Source of the DNA: Frigoribacterium faeni
Lineage (GTDB): Bacteria; Actinomycetota; Actinomycetes; Actinomycetales; Microbacteriaceae
Length of the DNA stretch: 64,000 bases
Reading direction: 5' to 3'
NCBI RefSeq assembly: GCF_007988805.1
Contig: NZ_BJUV01000004.1
Coordinates: 62,001 to 126,000 of the forward strand
A model generated the notes under the pieces. It was not told where the DNA came from and ran no database searches. It saw only the letters and a list, made by a program, of their open reading frames with translations. The position numbers were made by a program, and so were the translations under genes. This document shows positions 32,696 through 39,512 of this stretch, one piece after another (positions within the stretch are counted from its first letter, which is position 1; each line of letters begins with the position of its first letter).

Positions 32696-32832
32696 CCCAC
32701 ATTGACACCAGCAACATCCAGGAGATTTGGTTCAAAACGCAGCGCGTGCAGCACGCCCTCGATTCCGAGGTCGAAGCGCTCGCGGTAGGCAATTCGGTCG
32801 AAACGACTGGTTCGAAGGACGGCGTCGCGTGA
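32692..32832 (+). CDS. Truncated holin-paralogue peptide
   Basis: A 46-residue frame from GTG 32692, overlapping the previous stop. Its first 18 residues (MTHIDTSNIQEIWFKTQR) closely match the first 18 of the holin at 33395 (MTHVDTIRVQEIWFKTQR). The rest is unrelated and has no transmembrane helix. It looks like the residue of a diverged partial duplication, possibly caused by insertion of the following minus-strand gene. May be non-functional. Confidence 0.55.
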   Translation: MTHIDTSNIQEIWFKTQRVQHALDSEVEALAVGNSVETTGSKDGVA

Positions 32833-32846
32833 CGCCCGTGCAGCGA

Positions 32847-33164
32847 CTACTGATTGCTGGAGTCAGTCTGGTCGTCTTCGGCGTTCTCAGCGGCCATGTT
32901 CGCGAAGATTTCAGCAACGTTGGGCGTCATCGACGGAATGAAGACCCCTCCAGTCTCCGCGCCGACGTGGGCGGAGAATTGCGTTGCCGCGTTGACGAGA
33001 ACCATCTGACGGATGTCACGACCATCTTGGTCCGTCCCCTCAATGACAAGGATCTGCGTGATGTTCTTGCGCGCGAGATAGGCAATTACCGTCGTGAGCT
33101 GCACGATGGTCCTGGCGTTCGAGCGAATTTTTTCGCCGTTGATAAGAATCCAGCTGTCGTTCAT
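32847..33164 (-). CDS. Orphan accessory protein within lysis region
   Basis: A 105-residue soluble protein (MNDSWILINGEKIRSNARTI) on the minus strand between two holin-like N-termini. Beta-alpha pattern with a hydrophobic core (NITQILVIEGTD, IRQMVLVNAATQF) and a low-complexity acidic tail. GGGAG about 11 nt before the ATG. No family recognised. Its position, orientation and bracketing repeats suggest later insertion. Confidence 0.6.
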   Translation of the reverse strand: MNDSWILINGEKIRSNARTIVQLTTVIAYLARKNITQILVIEGTDQDGRDIRQMVLVNAATQFSAHVGAETGGVFIPSMTPNVAEIFANMAAENAEDDQTDSSNQ

Positions 33165-33254
33165 AAGACTTCTCCCTCAGTTGTGGCTCCGGTGCTCGTT
33201 ACACAGGATGCCGATGACGCAACTGTAGGGGCCGTCGTCGACAGGGCAGGGGAA

Positions 33255-33398
33255 ATGTCTTCCCTTGGTACCGGTGACAGAGGCCTTGACGACAAGACCC
33301 AGGAACTGCTGAACAAGCAGGCCGAGATCCTCGCGATGTCCTACCCGCACGCTGCCGTTCAGGACATCCGACGCGACATGAAGGAGAGCAACTCATGA
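33255..33398 (+). CDS. Small helical protein upstream of holin
   Basis: A 47-residue frame (MSSLGTGDRGLDDKTQELLN) with CAGGGG upstream and an ATGA overlap with the holin start. It is mostly one amphipathic helix (KQAEILAMSYPHAAVQDIRR). The overlap suggests translational coupling to the holin. Could be an antiholin-like or regulatory peptide, unproven. Confidence 0.55.
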   Translation: MSSLGTGDRGLDDKTQELLNKQAEILAMSYPHAAVQDIRRDMKESNS

Positions 33399-33703
33399 CA
33401 CACGTTGACACCATCCGCGTACAGGAAATCTGGTTCAAGACACAGCGGGCCCTGCGGACAGGCGCACAGGTCCTCGTCTCGGGTGCGCTTCTGCTCGCCG
33501 GCGTATCCGCCGTGGCTCCCGCTGTTCTCGAAGCCGTGCAGGATGTGCTGCCAGGACCGGCCGTCGTCTGGTTGACCGGCTCTATTGCGACACTTGCCGC
33601 CGTCAGTACGGCCCTGGCCCGTGTCATGGCTATCCCTGCCGTCAACCAGTGGCTGACAAAGGTCGGCCTGGGGTCAGTGCCCCGCTCCAGCGTCGAAAGC
33701 TGA
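33395..33703 (+). CDS. Holin
   Basis: A 102-residue protein with an amphipathic N-terminal segment and two transmembrane helices (about 24-46 and 57-80), the topology of class II holins. It would permeabilise the membrane to let the endolysin reach the wall. Starts at ATGA overlapping the preceding stop. It is the last gene of the late region; a very strong terminator follows. Confidence 0.75.
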   Translation: MTHVDTIRVQEIWFKTQRALRTGAQVLVSGALLLAGVSAVAPAVLEAVQDVLPGPAVVWLTGSIATLAAVSTALARVMAIPAVNQWLTKVGLGSVPRSSVES

Positions 33704-33717
33704 CAAGAAACAGCATC

Positions 33718-33752
33718 GCCCCCGCACTACCTTCTACGGGTAGTGCGGGGGC
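33718..33752. terminator. Strong bidirectional terminator
   Basis: A perfect 14-bp stem (33718-33731 with 33739-33752) and 7-nt loop between the plus-strand holin and the minus-strand gene at 33766-34353. It ends the late operon and shields the lysogeny block. Confidence 0.85.
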
Positions 33753-33765
33753 TTACTCCTTTGGG

Positions 33766-34353
33766 CTAGCTAGCTTTCGACCATTCTCCACAACCACGTG
33801 TCTCAAAAATGTCACCATCTACCAAGGTGACAGTTGCAGGGCCATTGACAATGTTGTTGTCAATGATGTCGGCATCTGCACCAGTGCTTGTCTTCCAGAC
33901 GTAGTAGCAGTCGGAGCTGTCCGCAAGAGAGTAGACGCCCGCAGCAACGTTGGTGCCGACGAGATGGATGCCATCTGAAAACTTGCTGTCCGCTACTACC
34001 TGCTCAGCAGCATCCAATGCGGCGTCGCGTGCGTCAAGTTCAGCTTCCTTCTCCTTGGCAGCAATCTCTTGCGCCTTAACAGCTTCGGCAGCCTCTTCCA
34101 GTTCACGGATCTGTTTGCTTTGGTCGGTAATTTTGGCGCTAGTTGAGTCAGCAGTGCGCCCCATACGCTCTTGAAGAGCGACGTATTCGCTTGTCTCTGT
34201 TGCCGCAGGGACGACAGCAAATGCCCCACCTGCGCCAGCTAACACCCCAACAACGAGGCTTCCACCCACAAGAAATACGCTTGATTTGCGGTTGCCATGT
34301 TGAAGCCAACGCGGACGGCTACGTCCTGGCTTCTCTTCACCCTGATCCTTCAT
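33766..34353 (-). CDS. Exported membrane-anchored protein (moron)
   Basis: A 195-residue protein with a basic N-terminus (RPRWLQHGNRKSS), one transmembrane or signal-anchor helix (about 26-49), a coiled-coil (about 60-120, Lys/Glu/Ala-rich) and a compact C-terminal domain (about 125-190) with GTNVAAGVYSLADSSDCYYVWK and TRGCGEW. That C-terminal pattern with two Cys is shared by many actinobacterial secreted or lipoprotein-like domains. TAAGAT at 34365-34360 (minus) is 6 nt before the ATG: a leaderless, lysogen-type promoter. Likely surface-exposed; superinfection exclusion is a guess. Confidence 0.72.
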   Translation of the reverse strand: MKDQGEEKPGRSRPRWLQHGNRKSSVFLVGGSLVVGVLAGAGGAFAVVPAATETSEYVALQERMGRTADSTSAKITDQSKQIRELEEAAEAVKAQEIAAKEKEAELDARDAALDAAEQVVADSKFSDGIHLVGTNVAAGVYSLADSSDCYYVWKTSTGADADIIDNNIVNGPATVTLVDGDIFETRGCGEWSKAS

Positions 34354-34359
34354 AGGTGG

Positions 34360-34365
34360 ATCTTA
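34360..34365 (-). promoter_or_regulatory. Leaderless -10 of the exported moron gene
   Basis: TAAGAT on the minus strand, then CCACCT, then the ATG at 34353. Good fit to TANNNT-N6-start. Confidence 0.6.
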
Positions 34366-34400
34366 GGGAACGGGGTGTCTTCTCCGGTAGTGAACGATGG

Positions 34401-34715
34401 CTATCCGTGTCGTCGTGCGAACCACTCAAGGCATGCCAGCGGTCCGATACGTGTAGCGAACCGTTGGTCACCGTCGTACACAACCCACCCGTCGTGCGCG
34501 TCGTAGGAGACGCCGTAACCACGTGGGAAACCTGGCCGGTCGCAGCGGATCTCGTAACCGCGCGGGTTCGTGTACATCGCCATCGCCTGCAACGTGTAGA
34601 CGCCCACCCGGTACCGCTCGGTCAGGTTGTGGCCGTCCGCTTCGAGTCGTGCTTGCCGGGAACGTTTGTCGGGTTGAACTGCCACGACACGAAGGGTAAG
34701 GCCGCCCTCTGACAT
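34401..34715 (-). CDS. Hypothetical protein
   Basis: A 104-residue basic, beta-rich protein (MSEGGLTLRVVAVQPDKRSR) with conserved-looking blocks NPRGYEIRCDRPGFPRGYG and VVYDGDQRFATRIGPLACLE. No family recognised. Its start is 14 nt from the divergent Lsr2-like gene, so its promoter must lie within that gene. Confidence 0.6.
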   Translation of the reverse strand: MSEGGLTLRVVAVQPDKRSRQARLEADGHNLTERYRVGVYTLQAMAMYTNPRGYEIRCDRPGFPRGYGVSYDAHDGWVVYDGDQRFATRIGPLACLEWFARRHG

Positions 34716-34729
34716 GAGAGCCTGGACGC

Positions 34730-34957
34730 ATGTCGCAACGAACCATCACCCAGCTCATCGACGACCTCGACGGCTCAGTCATTCCAGGAGGGATGGGCCG
34801 CACGGTCTTGTTTGAGCTCGACGCCACCACCTACGAACTAGATTTGACGGACGCCCACTTGGACGATCTCAGGGCCGTCCTGGCTCCTTACGTTCGCGCT
34901 GGGCGTCGAACATCGAAAAGCCTGGCTACGAAGCAGCGAAAAAAGAGGGCCGCCTGA
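34730..34957 (+). CDS. Lsr2-like dimerisation-domain protein
   Basis: A 75-residue protein. MSQRTITQLIDDLDGSVIPG, then TVLFELDATTYELDLTDAHL and LRAVLAPYVRAGRR reproduce the N-terminal dimerisation domain of actinobacterial Lsr2, a nucleoid protein that silences AT-rich foreign DNA. The usual C-terminal domain with its RGR minor-groove motif is absent; only a short basic tail (SKSLATKQRKKR) remains. Such a protein could poison host Lsr2 oligomers or form a minimal phage nucleoid protein. GAGCCT (34718-34723) 6 nt before the ATG is close to a leaderless signature. Confidence 0.8.
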   Translation: MSQRTITQLIDDLDGSVIPGGMGRTVLFELDATTYELDLTDAHLDDLRAVLAPYVRAGRRTSKSLATKQRKKRAA

Positions 34958-35066
34958 TCTCTCCTGGCAGTGACCCAGGGTTGCGAAGTATCCGGTGAAC
35001 AAGATGAGGACCTAGGCACGAACCAGCTTTTCACCCGACCCTCGGCAGGCAGTTCCCGTTCCAGTG

Positions 35067-35651
35067 CTAGCTGATGATGGCGACTGCTAGCTCATCCGCG
35101 GCAGCACTCAGGGCGTCCCAATCGTAGGCGTCGGCGTCTCGTGGGCGGAGAAAGTTCACGCGGATCCGCAGCGGCTCTTCGGTGCCAGCTAGCAATGCAT
35201 TGCCAGACGCTTTCGCCAGCTCACCCTGCGCATCCAGAAGAGTCCCGGGGCCAGCGAGATCATGCGCGACTAGCTGCTTCCGGGCCGTCTCGACTATCTT
35301 CGTCAAGTTTTTGCGTGCTGCAGCATCGAGGTTGTGTGTGCCCCACTCTCTCGCAAGCGAATGCAGCCCGGCGAGGAACTGGGCGGCCTCAGCGTGGACG
35401 ACATCGTCCCGGGCGGCGACGCGAGTGTACCGGTTCGCCTCGATCTCGACCAGACCGTAGGTGTGGAGCTGCGCGATCGCCTCCCGGACGGGTGTCCGTG
35501 AGACGCCGAGCCAGTTGCACAATTCATCGTCGTTGAGCCGTTCGCCAGGCTCGAGCGTGCCGTCGACGATCGCAGCGAGCATCTTGTCGAAGACGACATC
35601 GCGTAGAAGTCGGCGCGGACCAGTAGATGAGTCGGAAGGAGGGATAGGCAT
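35067..35651 (-). CDS. GntR-family transcriptional regulator
   Basis: A 194-residue regulator. N-terminal winged HTH (about 15-75) with VFDKMLAAIVDGTLEPGERL and LCNWLGVSRTPVREAI, then a helical FadR/FCD-like sensor domain. It is divergent from the right-end integrase and may govern its expression or the lysogeny block. ATG 35651 is chosen because TATCGT (35663-35658, minus) lies 6 nt upstream; the longer start at 35666 would overlap this hexamer. TTGACA lies 19 nt further up, slightly long for a standard promoter. The ligand is unknown. Confidence 0.85.
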   Translation of the reverse strand: MPIPPSDSSTGPRRLLRDVVFDKMLAAIVDGTLEPGERLNDDELCNWLGVSRTPVREAIAQLHTYGLVEIEANRYTRVAARDDVVHAEAAQFLAGLHSLAREWGTHNLDAAARKNLTKIVETARKQLVAHDLAGPGTLLDAQGELAKASGNALLAGTEEPLRIRVNFLRPRDADAYDWDALSAAADELAVAIIS

Positions 35652-35885
35652 GTCCTGACGATACATGAGTTCGTGTCTGATATGTCAAGCGCGCCGGATT
35701 GTGACGAGGGCGCTAGATAGTCTCAGAGATGGCGACAGTCGGCCAGGACCATCTCCTCAGAAAGGCTGGCGCGCGTAACCTCAATACTCTGCAGAGGGCA
35801 GATGTGGTGACGCACAGATCAGACTTGACAGATTCGGCGTCTTCATCTCGTCGACTGAAGTAACAAAGCACCTGTGCAAGGCCTC

Positions 35886-37190
35886 ATGAACCAGCCTGCT
35901 GCAATGAGAAGAACGAGCAGAGCAACAGTTCGACGTGTACCTAAAGACGAAACCCAGCCGCTGCTGTATTGGCAGGCGTCTATCGAGACAGACCCAGATC
36001 GGTATGGCAAACGGCGTCGCCGAGTCGTCCGTTCTAAAGACCCCGACGAATGCCAACGAAAGCTGTACGCCGCCCTCGCAGAGGAAGCCCGCAAAGTACG
36101 CCGCCCAGTTCAGCCGCTTCTTCCTCCGATGCCAGCTCTCCACACGAGCGGCAGCACGGGCGAGTGGGTCCAATACTGGTACGAGGCCATCGCAAAAATG
36201 GAAGTTGCGCCAAAAACCGCTGCGACCTACAAGAGCATGATTCAAGGGCAGATTCTCCCAACGCTAGGTGACGTCCCTCTCATCGAGCTCAGTGCAGCTG
36301 ACGTTAGGTCTCTTAGCGCCGCCGTCCGCGACAAAGGCCTGTCAGGAGCAACGGCACTGCAGGCGCATCGCGTCCTCTCGGCTTCACTCACCCAGGCATA
36401 CCGCGAGGGCTACGTGCACCGAAACGTTGCACGGCTGACCAAGCCACCCAAGAAAGACGCGAATCGACTTGCAACGTTGACCGTCTACGACGCCCAACAA
36501 ATTCTGAAAGAGGCAATCAGGGAACGGCTCGGTTCACGGTGGGCCGCAGCACTCCTGACCGGCGCGCGCCAGGGAGAGCTCCTCGGTCTCGAGCTTGACC
36601 GAATTAGCGACACACTCGACCTCTCCTGGCAACTACAGCGCCTCACCTGGGTGCACGGCTGCAAGTCATTTTGCGGCTGGCAACGCGGGGCGGAATGCCC
36701 CGAACGGTTCGTAGATGCACCTGCCGGTCATGAGCGTCGCGAACTCGCAGGTGGACTATGGCTCACCCGCCCGAAGTCCGCTGCCGGGTGGCGCGTCATC
36801 CCCCTTGTAGAACCACTTCGAACTCTGATCGACGCGAGGATTGAGGCTGCTCAACAGGAGCACAACCCCCACGGCCTTCTGTGGACGATGGACACCGGCC
36901 GTCGGCGACGCGACACCCAGGGACGACCTATCGATCCAGGGATAGACAGCAAGAACTGGCACCGACTTCTCGACCAGGTTGGTGTCCCGCACGTGCGCCT
37001 GCACGACGCTCGTCATGCCGCGATCGACCTGCTCTACGAAGCTGGGGCACCCGAAATAGTGATCAAGGACATCGTCGGGCACGCAAGCATCGACATGTCT
37101 CGCCGGTATCGAGGAAGACGCTCGATGACTCCCATGCAAGACGCGCTCAAGGCCATGGCCCAGATCCTCGAGTCACGGCACGGTGCATAG
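35886..37190 (+). CDS. Second tyrosine integrase (right end)
   Basis: A 434-residue tyrosine recombinase only distantly similar to the left one. N-terminal AP2-like arm-binding domain (about 15-70), core-binding domain (about 90-190), catalytic domain with R228 (LTGARQGE), K297 (RPKSAAG), H373, R376 and H377 (HDARH), H399 (VGHAS) and Y408 (SRRYRG). A Cys-containing insert (C259, C263, C271) precedes the catalytic Lys. ATG 35886 has AAGG upstream; the GTG at 35874 is an alternative. It points to attR, with a 200-nt non-coding arm region between. Either this or the left integrase made the present junctions. Confidence 0.92.
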   Translation: MNQPAAMRRTSRATVRRVPKDETQPLLYWQASIETDPDRYGKRRRRVVRSKDPDECQRKLYAALAEEARKVRRPVQPLLPPMPALHTSGSTGEWVQYWYEAIAKMEVAPKTAATYKSMIQGQILPTLGDVPLIELSAADVRSLSAAVRDKGLSGATALQAHRVLSASLTQAYREGYVHRNVARLTKPPKKDANRLATLTVYDAQQILKEAIRERLGSRWAAALLTGARQGELLGLELDRISDTLDLSWQLQRLTWVHGCKSFCGWQRGAECPERFVDAPAGHERRELAGGLWLTRPKSAAGWRVIPLVEPLRTLIDARIEAAQQEHNPHGLLWTMDTGRRRRDTQGRPIDPGIDSKNWHRLLDQVGVPHVRLHDARHAAIDLLYEAGAPEIVIKDIVGHASIDMSRRYRGRRSMTPMQDALKAMAQILESRHGA

Positions 37191-37393
37191 CTAGCACCTA
37201 GCACGACGACTATGTCCCGCGCTCACGTCTTTCCACAGCCTGTCCCAGCTCGGCCAGTGCCGTGCAAGGCTGCGCAGTCCGCACAGAGTCCGCAGAAAGT
37301 ACCAATCAGTACCTCTACCGACCACTACCTACCGACATCAGAAGCCTGCATTTCCGGGCTTCGCGCACACCAACAACATCCCACATAGGTAGC
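37191..37393 (+). other. Candidate attP arm region
   Basis: A 203-nt non-coding stretch between the right integrase and attR. It has a tandem CTAGCAC repeat (37191-37204), AGTACC twice (37298-37303, 37308-37313; the same hexamer as the right half of the core at 444-449) and CTACCGAC twice (37315-37322, 37329-37336). These are plausible integrase or excisionase arm sites. Confidence 0.5.
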
Positions 37394-37436
37394 GGGCGAG
37401 TACTACAAGTACCCCCTCAGCTTCGAGTTCATCAAG
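37394..37436 (+). repeat. attR core (43-bp repeat copy 2)
   Basis: Identical to 430-472. It is followed by AAC TGA, the native last codon and stop of the DUF4870 gene. Confidence 0.92.
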
Positions 37437-37460
37437 AACTGACGGCGGTCCCGTCACGCT

Positions 37461-37487
37461 GGGCGCGCCTCCTCGGGGAGACGCGCC
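37461..37487 (+). terminator. Displaced terminator of the DUF4870 gene
   Basis: GGGCGCG and CGCGCCC form a 7-bp GC stem with a partly paired loop, 19 nt after the native stop. In the uninfected chromosome it would end DUF4870 transcription; it now lies beyond attR. It may also serve hemW from the other side. Confidence 0.6.
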
Positions 37488-37523
37488 CTTCGTCGTCCCC
37501 GCTCCGGACCGGAGGAGAGGGAC

Positions 37524-38750
37524 CTAGGACGGGAGGAGGCGGCGGACCACCGCGTCCGCCATCAGCCGGCCCTCGCGCGTGAGGACGACACGCCCCTGCA
37601 GCGCGGGCCGACCCTCGACCCAGCCGTCGGCGATGAGCCCGGCCACGGCACGACGGCCGTCGTCGTCGAGCTCGGAGGTCGGCAGGCCCTCGCGGATGCG
37701 CACGCCGAGGAGGACCCGCTCGACACGGCGGGTCTCGTCGTCGAGGGTCTCGCGCCCGGCCCCGGGAGACTCGCCCGCGACCATGCGCTGCTGATACGCG
37801 GCCGGGTGCTTGACGTTCCACCAGCGCACTCCGCCGACGTGACTGTGCGCGCCCGGTCCGACGCCCCACCAGTCGTGTCCCTGCCAGTAGGCCAGGTTGT
37901 GGCGCGACCGGTGGTCGACGCCGCGCGACCAGTTGCTGACCTCGTACCAGTCGTAGCCGGCGGCGGCCAGACGGTCGTCCGCCAGCTCGTACATGTCGGC
38001 GGCCACGTCGTCGTCGGGGGTCGCGACCTCGCCACGGCGGATCTGCCGGGCGAGCTTGGTGCCCTCCTCGACGATCAGGGCGTAGGCCGAGAGGTGGTCG
38101 GGCTCCTGGGCGAGGGCGGCGTCGAGGGATCGCTCCCAGTCGTCGAGGGTCTCACCGGGGGTGCCGTAGATGAGGTCGAGGCTGACGTCCAGGCCGGCGG
38201 CGCGAGCCCACTCGACCACGAGCGGGATGCGTGCGGGGTCGTGAGTGCGTTCGAGCGTGGCGAGCACGCTCGGCACGGCGGACTGCATGCCGAAGCTGAC
38301 CCGGGTGAAACCGGCGTCGGCCAGGGCGAGGAGGTACTCGGCGTCGACGGAGTCGGGGTTCGCCTCGGTGGTCACCTCCGCGCCGGGGGCGAGGCCCCAG
38401 GTGTCGCGGACGGCGTGCAGCATGCTGGTCAGGTCGGAGTGCGGGAGCATCGTCGGGGTGCCCCCGCCGAAGAAGACGGTGGATGCGAGGCGCGAGGGCA
38501 GCCCGACGCCCGACAGCACCCGGCCGCCGAGAGCCACCTCCTCGATCGCCTGGGAGGCGTAGTCGTCGCGACGCGCCCCGCGGAGCTCGTCGCCCGTGTA
38601 CGTGTTGAAGTCGCAGTACCCGCATCGGACCCGGCAGAACGGCACGTGCAGGTAGACGCCGAAGTTGCGGTCGTCAGCGCCGGCGACGACCGACGAGGGC
38701 AGCTCGCCGTCCGCGGGAGCCGGATCACCGAGCGGGAGGGTGCTCGGCAC
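37524..38750 (-). CDS. hemW: Radical SAM heme chaperone HemW
   Basis: A 408-residue radical SAM protein that inserts heme into target enzymes. FCRVRCGYCDFNTY carries the CxxxCxxC iron-sulfur ligands plus the extra Cys of HemW; downstream motifs GGGTPTML and a glycine-rich SAM-binding region are present. GTG 38750 starts 2 nt after the DUF1990 stop; the longer frame upstream is shadow of that gene. Operon lepA-DUF1990-hemW read leftwards. The hemW next to lepA arrangement is common in bacteria. Confidence 0.9.
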   Translation of the reverse strand: MPSTLPLGDPAPADGELPSSVVAGADDRNFGVYLHVPFCRVRCGYCDFNTYTGDELRGARRDDYASQAIEEVALGGRVLSGVGLPSRLASTVFFGGGTPTMLPHSDLTSMLHAVRDTWGLAPGAEVTTEANPDSVDAEYLLALADAGFTRVSFGMQSAVPSVLATLERTHDPARIPLVVEWARAAGLDVSLDLIYGTPGETLDDWERSLDAALAQEPDHLSAYALIVEEGTKLARQIRRGEVATPDDDVAADMYELADDRLAAAGYDWYEVSNWSRGVDHRSRHNLAYWQGHDWWGVGPGAHSHVGGVRWWNVKHPAAYQQRMVAGESPGAGRETLDDETRRVERVLLGVRIREGLPTSELDDDGRRAVAGLIADGWVEGRPALQGRVVLTREGRLMADAVVRRLLPS

Positions 38751-38752
38751 CG

Positions 38753-39508
38753 TCAGTCGTCCGTCCGGCGGAGGGTCGGATCCTCGGGCGCCGTCTCGGG
38801 CGACTCGGCGGCCGTGACGGCGGCCGCACCGAGGTCGGTCTCCGGCTCCGGACCCGGCTCGTTCAGGCTCAGCGCCCGCAGGTAGCGGCGCGTGTAGAGG
38901 GCCTGCGTGCGGCGCATGAAGGGCTCGACCAGCTTCCAGCGGAAGGAGGACGGGCGCGAGAACGACCGGATCGAGAGCCAGACCGAGCCGTCGTCGGTCT
39001 GGTCGACGATCCAGGACTCCTCCCCGCTCTCGGGGTGACCGTCGAGGGTGCCGTAGGCGAATCCCTTGCGCTTGGGCTCGTCGATCACGTACACGACGCG
39101 GACGGGCGCCTCGACCCGACGCCCGTAGGCCTCGATCGTCAGCGTGGCCGTGGTGCCCGCGGTGAGGAACGGCGTGCCGTCGGGGGCGAAACGGGACTCG
39201 TCGGGCGAGCGCGTCCAGTGGGCGGGATCGACCGGCGCGCCGTTCTCGTCGAAGGTGACCGGCGTGTACCCGCCCTCCTCCACGGAGGGGACGTCGTCGA
39301 CGCGCACCTCGATGCCGCTGCGCTTCTGGATCTGCCAGGTCATCGTGGCGGTCCACGCGGCCTCGAACCGGGCGTCGCCGTGCCCGACCCGGGTCCGGTA
39401 CTCGGCGGGGGTGAATCCGCTCGGCGGGTACTGCATCAGGTCGGGCGCCTGGGTGGCCCCCACCTCGCCGTACGTGGTGCGGGTCTCGGTGTGCGTCGCG
39501 CGCCTCAT
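38753..39508 (-). CDS. DUF1990 family protein
   Basis: A 251-residue protein whose middle (about 25-215: GFTPAEYRTRVGHGDARFEA, then VVYVIDEPKRKGFAYGTLDG and SGEESWIVDQTDDGSVWLSI) matches the DUF1990 pattern, a START-like fold of unknown role. Disordered acidic C-terminal tail. It sits between lepA and hemW and is probably co-transcribed with both. Confidence 0.85.
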   Translation of the reverse strand: MRRATHTETRTTYGEVGATQAPDLMQYPPSGFTPAEYRTRVGHGDARFEAAWTATMTWQIQKRSGIEVRVDDVPSVEEGGYTPVTFDENGAPVDPAHWTRSPDESRFAPDGTPFLTAGTTATLTIEAYGRRVEAPVRVVYVIDEPKRKGFAYGTLDGHPESGEESWIVDQTDDGSVWLSIRSFSRPSSFRWKLVEPFMRRTQALYTRRYLRALSLNEPGPEPETDLGAAAVTAAESPETAPEDPTLRRTDD

Positions 39509-39512
39509 CGGT

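Larger units (their letters stand above)
430..37436. mobile_element. Complete integrated siphovirus-type prophage, about 37 kb
   Basis: Bounded by a perfect 43-bp direct repeat and containing every module expected of a temperate siphovirus: integrase, repressor, replication, packaging, head, tail, lysis and a lysogeny block. Lytic genes are almost all on the plus strand. Minus-strand genes are the left integrase, repressor and a set of accessory genes. Base composition is visibly less GC-rich than the chromosome on the right, except in the tail-fibre gene, which looks host-like and may be a recent exchange. No structural gene is visibly broken, so the prophage may be inducible. Confidence 0.93.

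Noticed and set aside
33766-37436. A separate nested integrative element at the right end
   Set aside because: No third copy of the 43-bp repeat was seen between the lysis genes and attR, so one element with two integrases is simpler.
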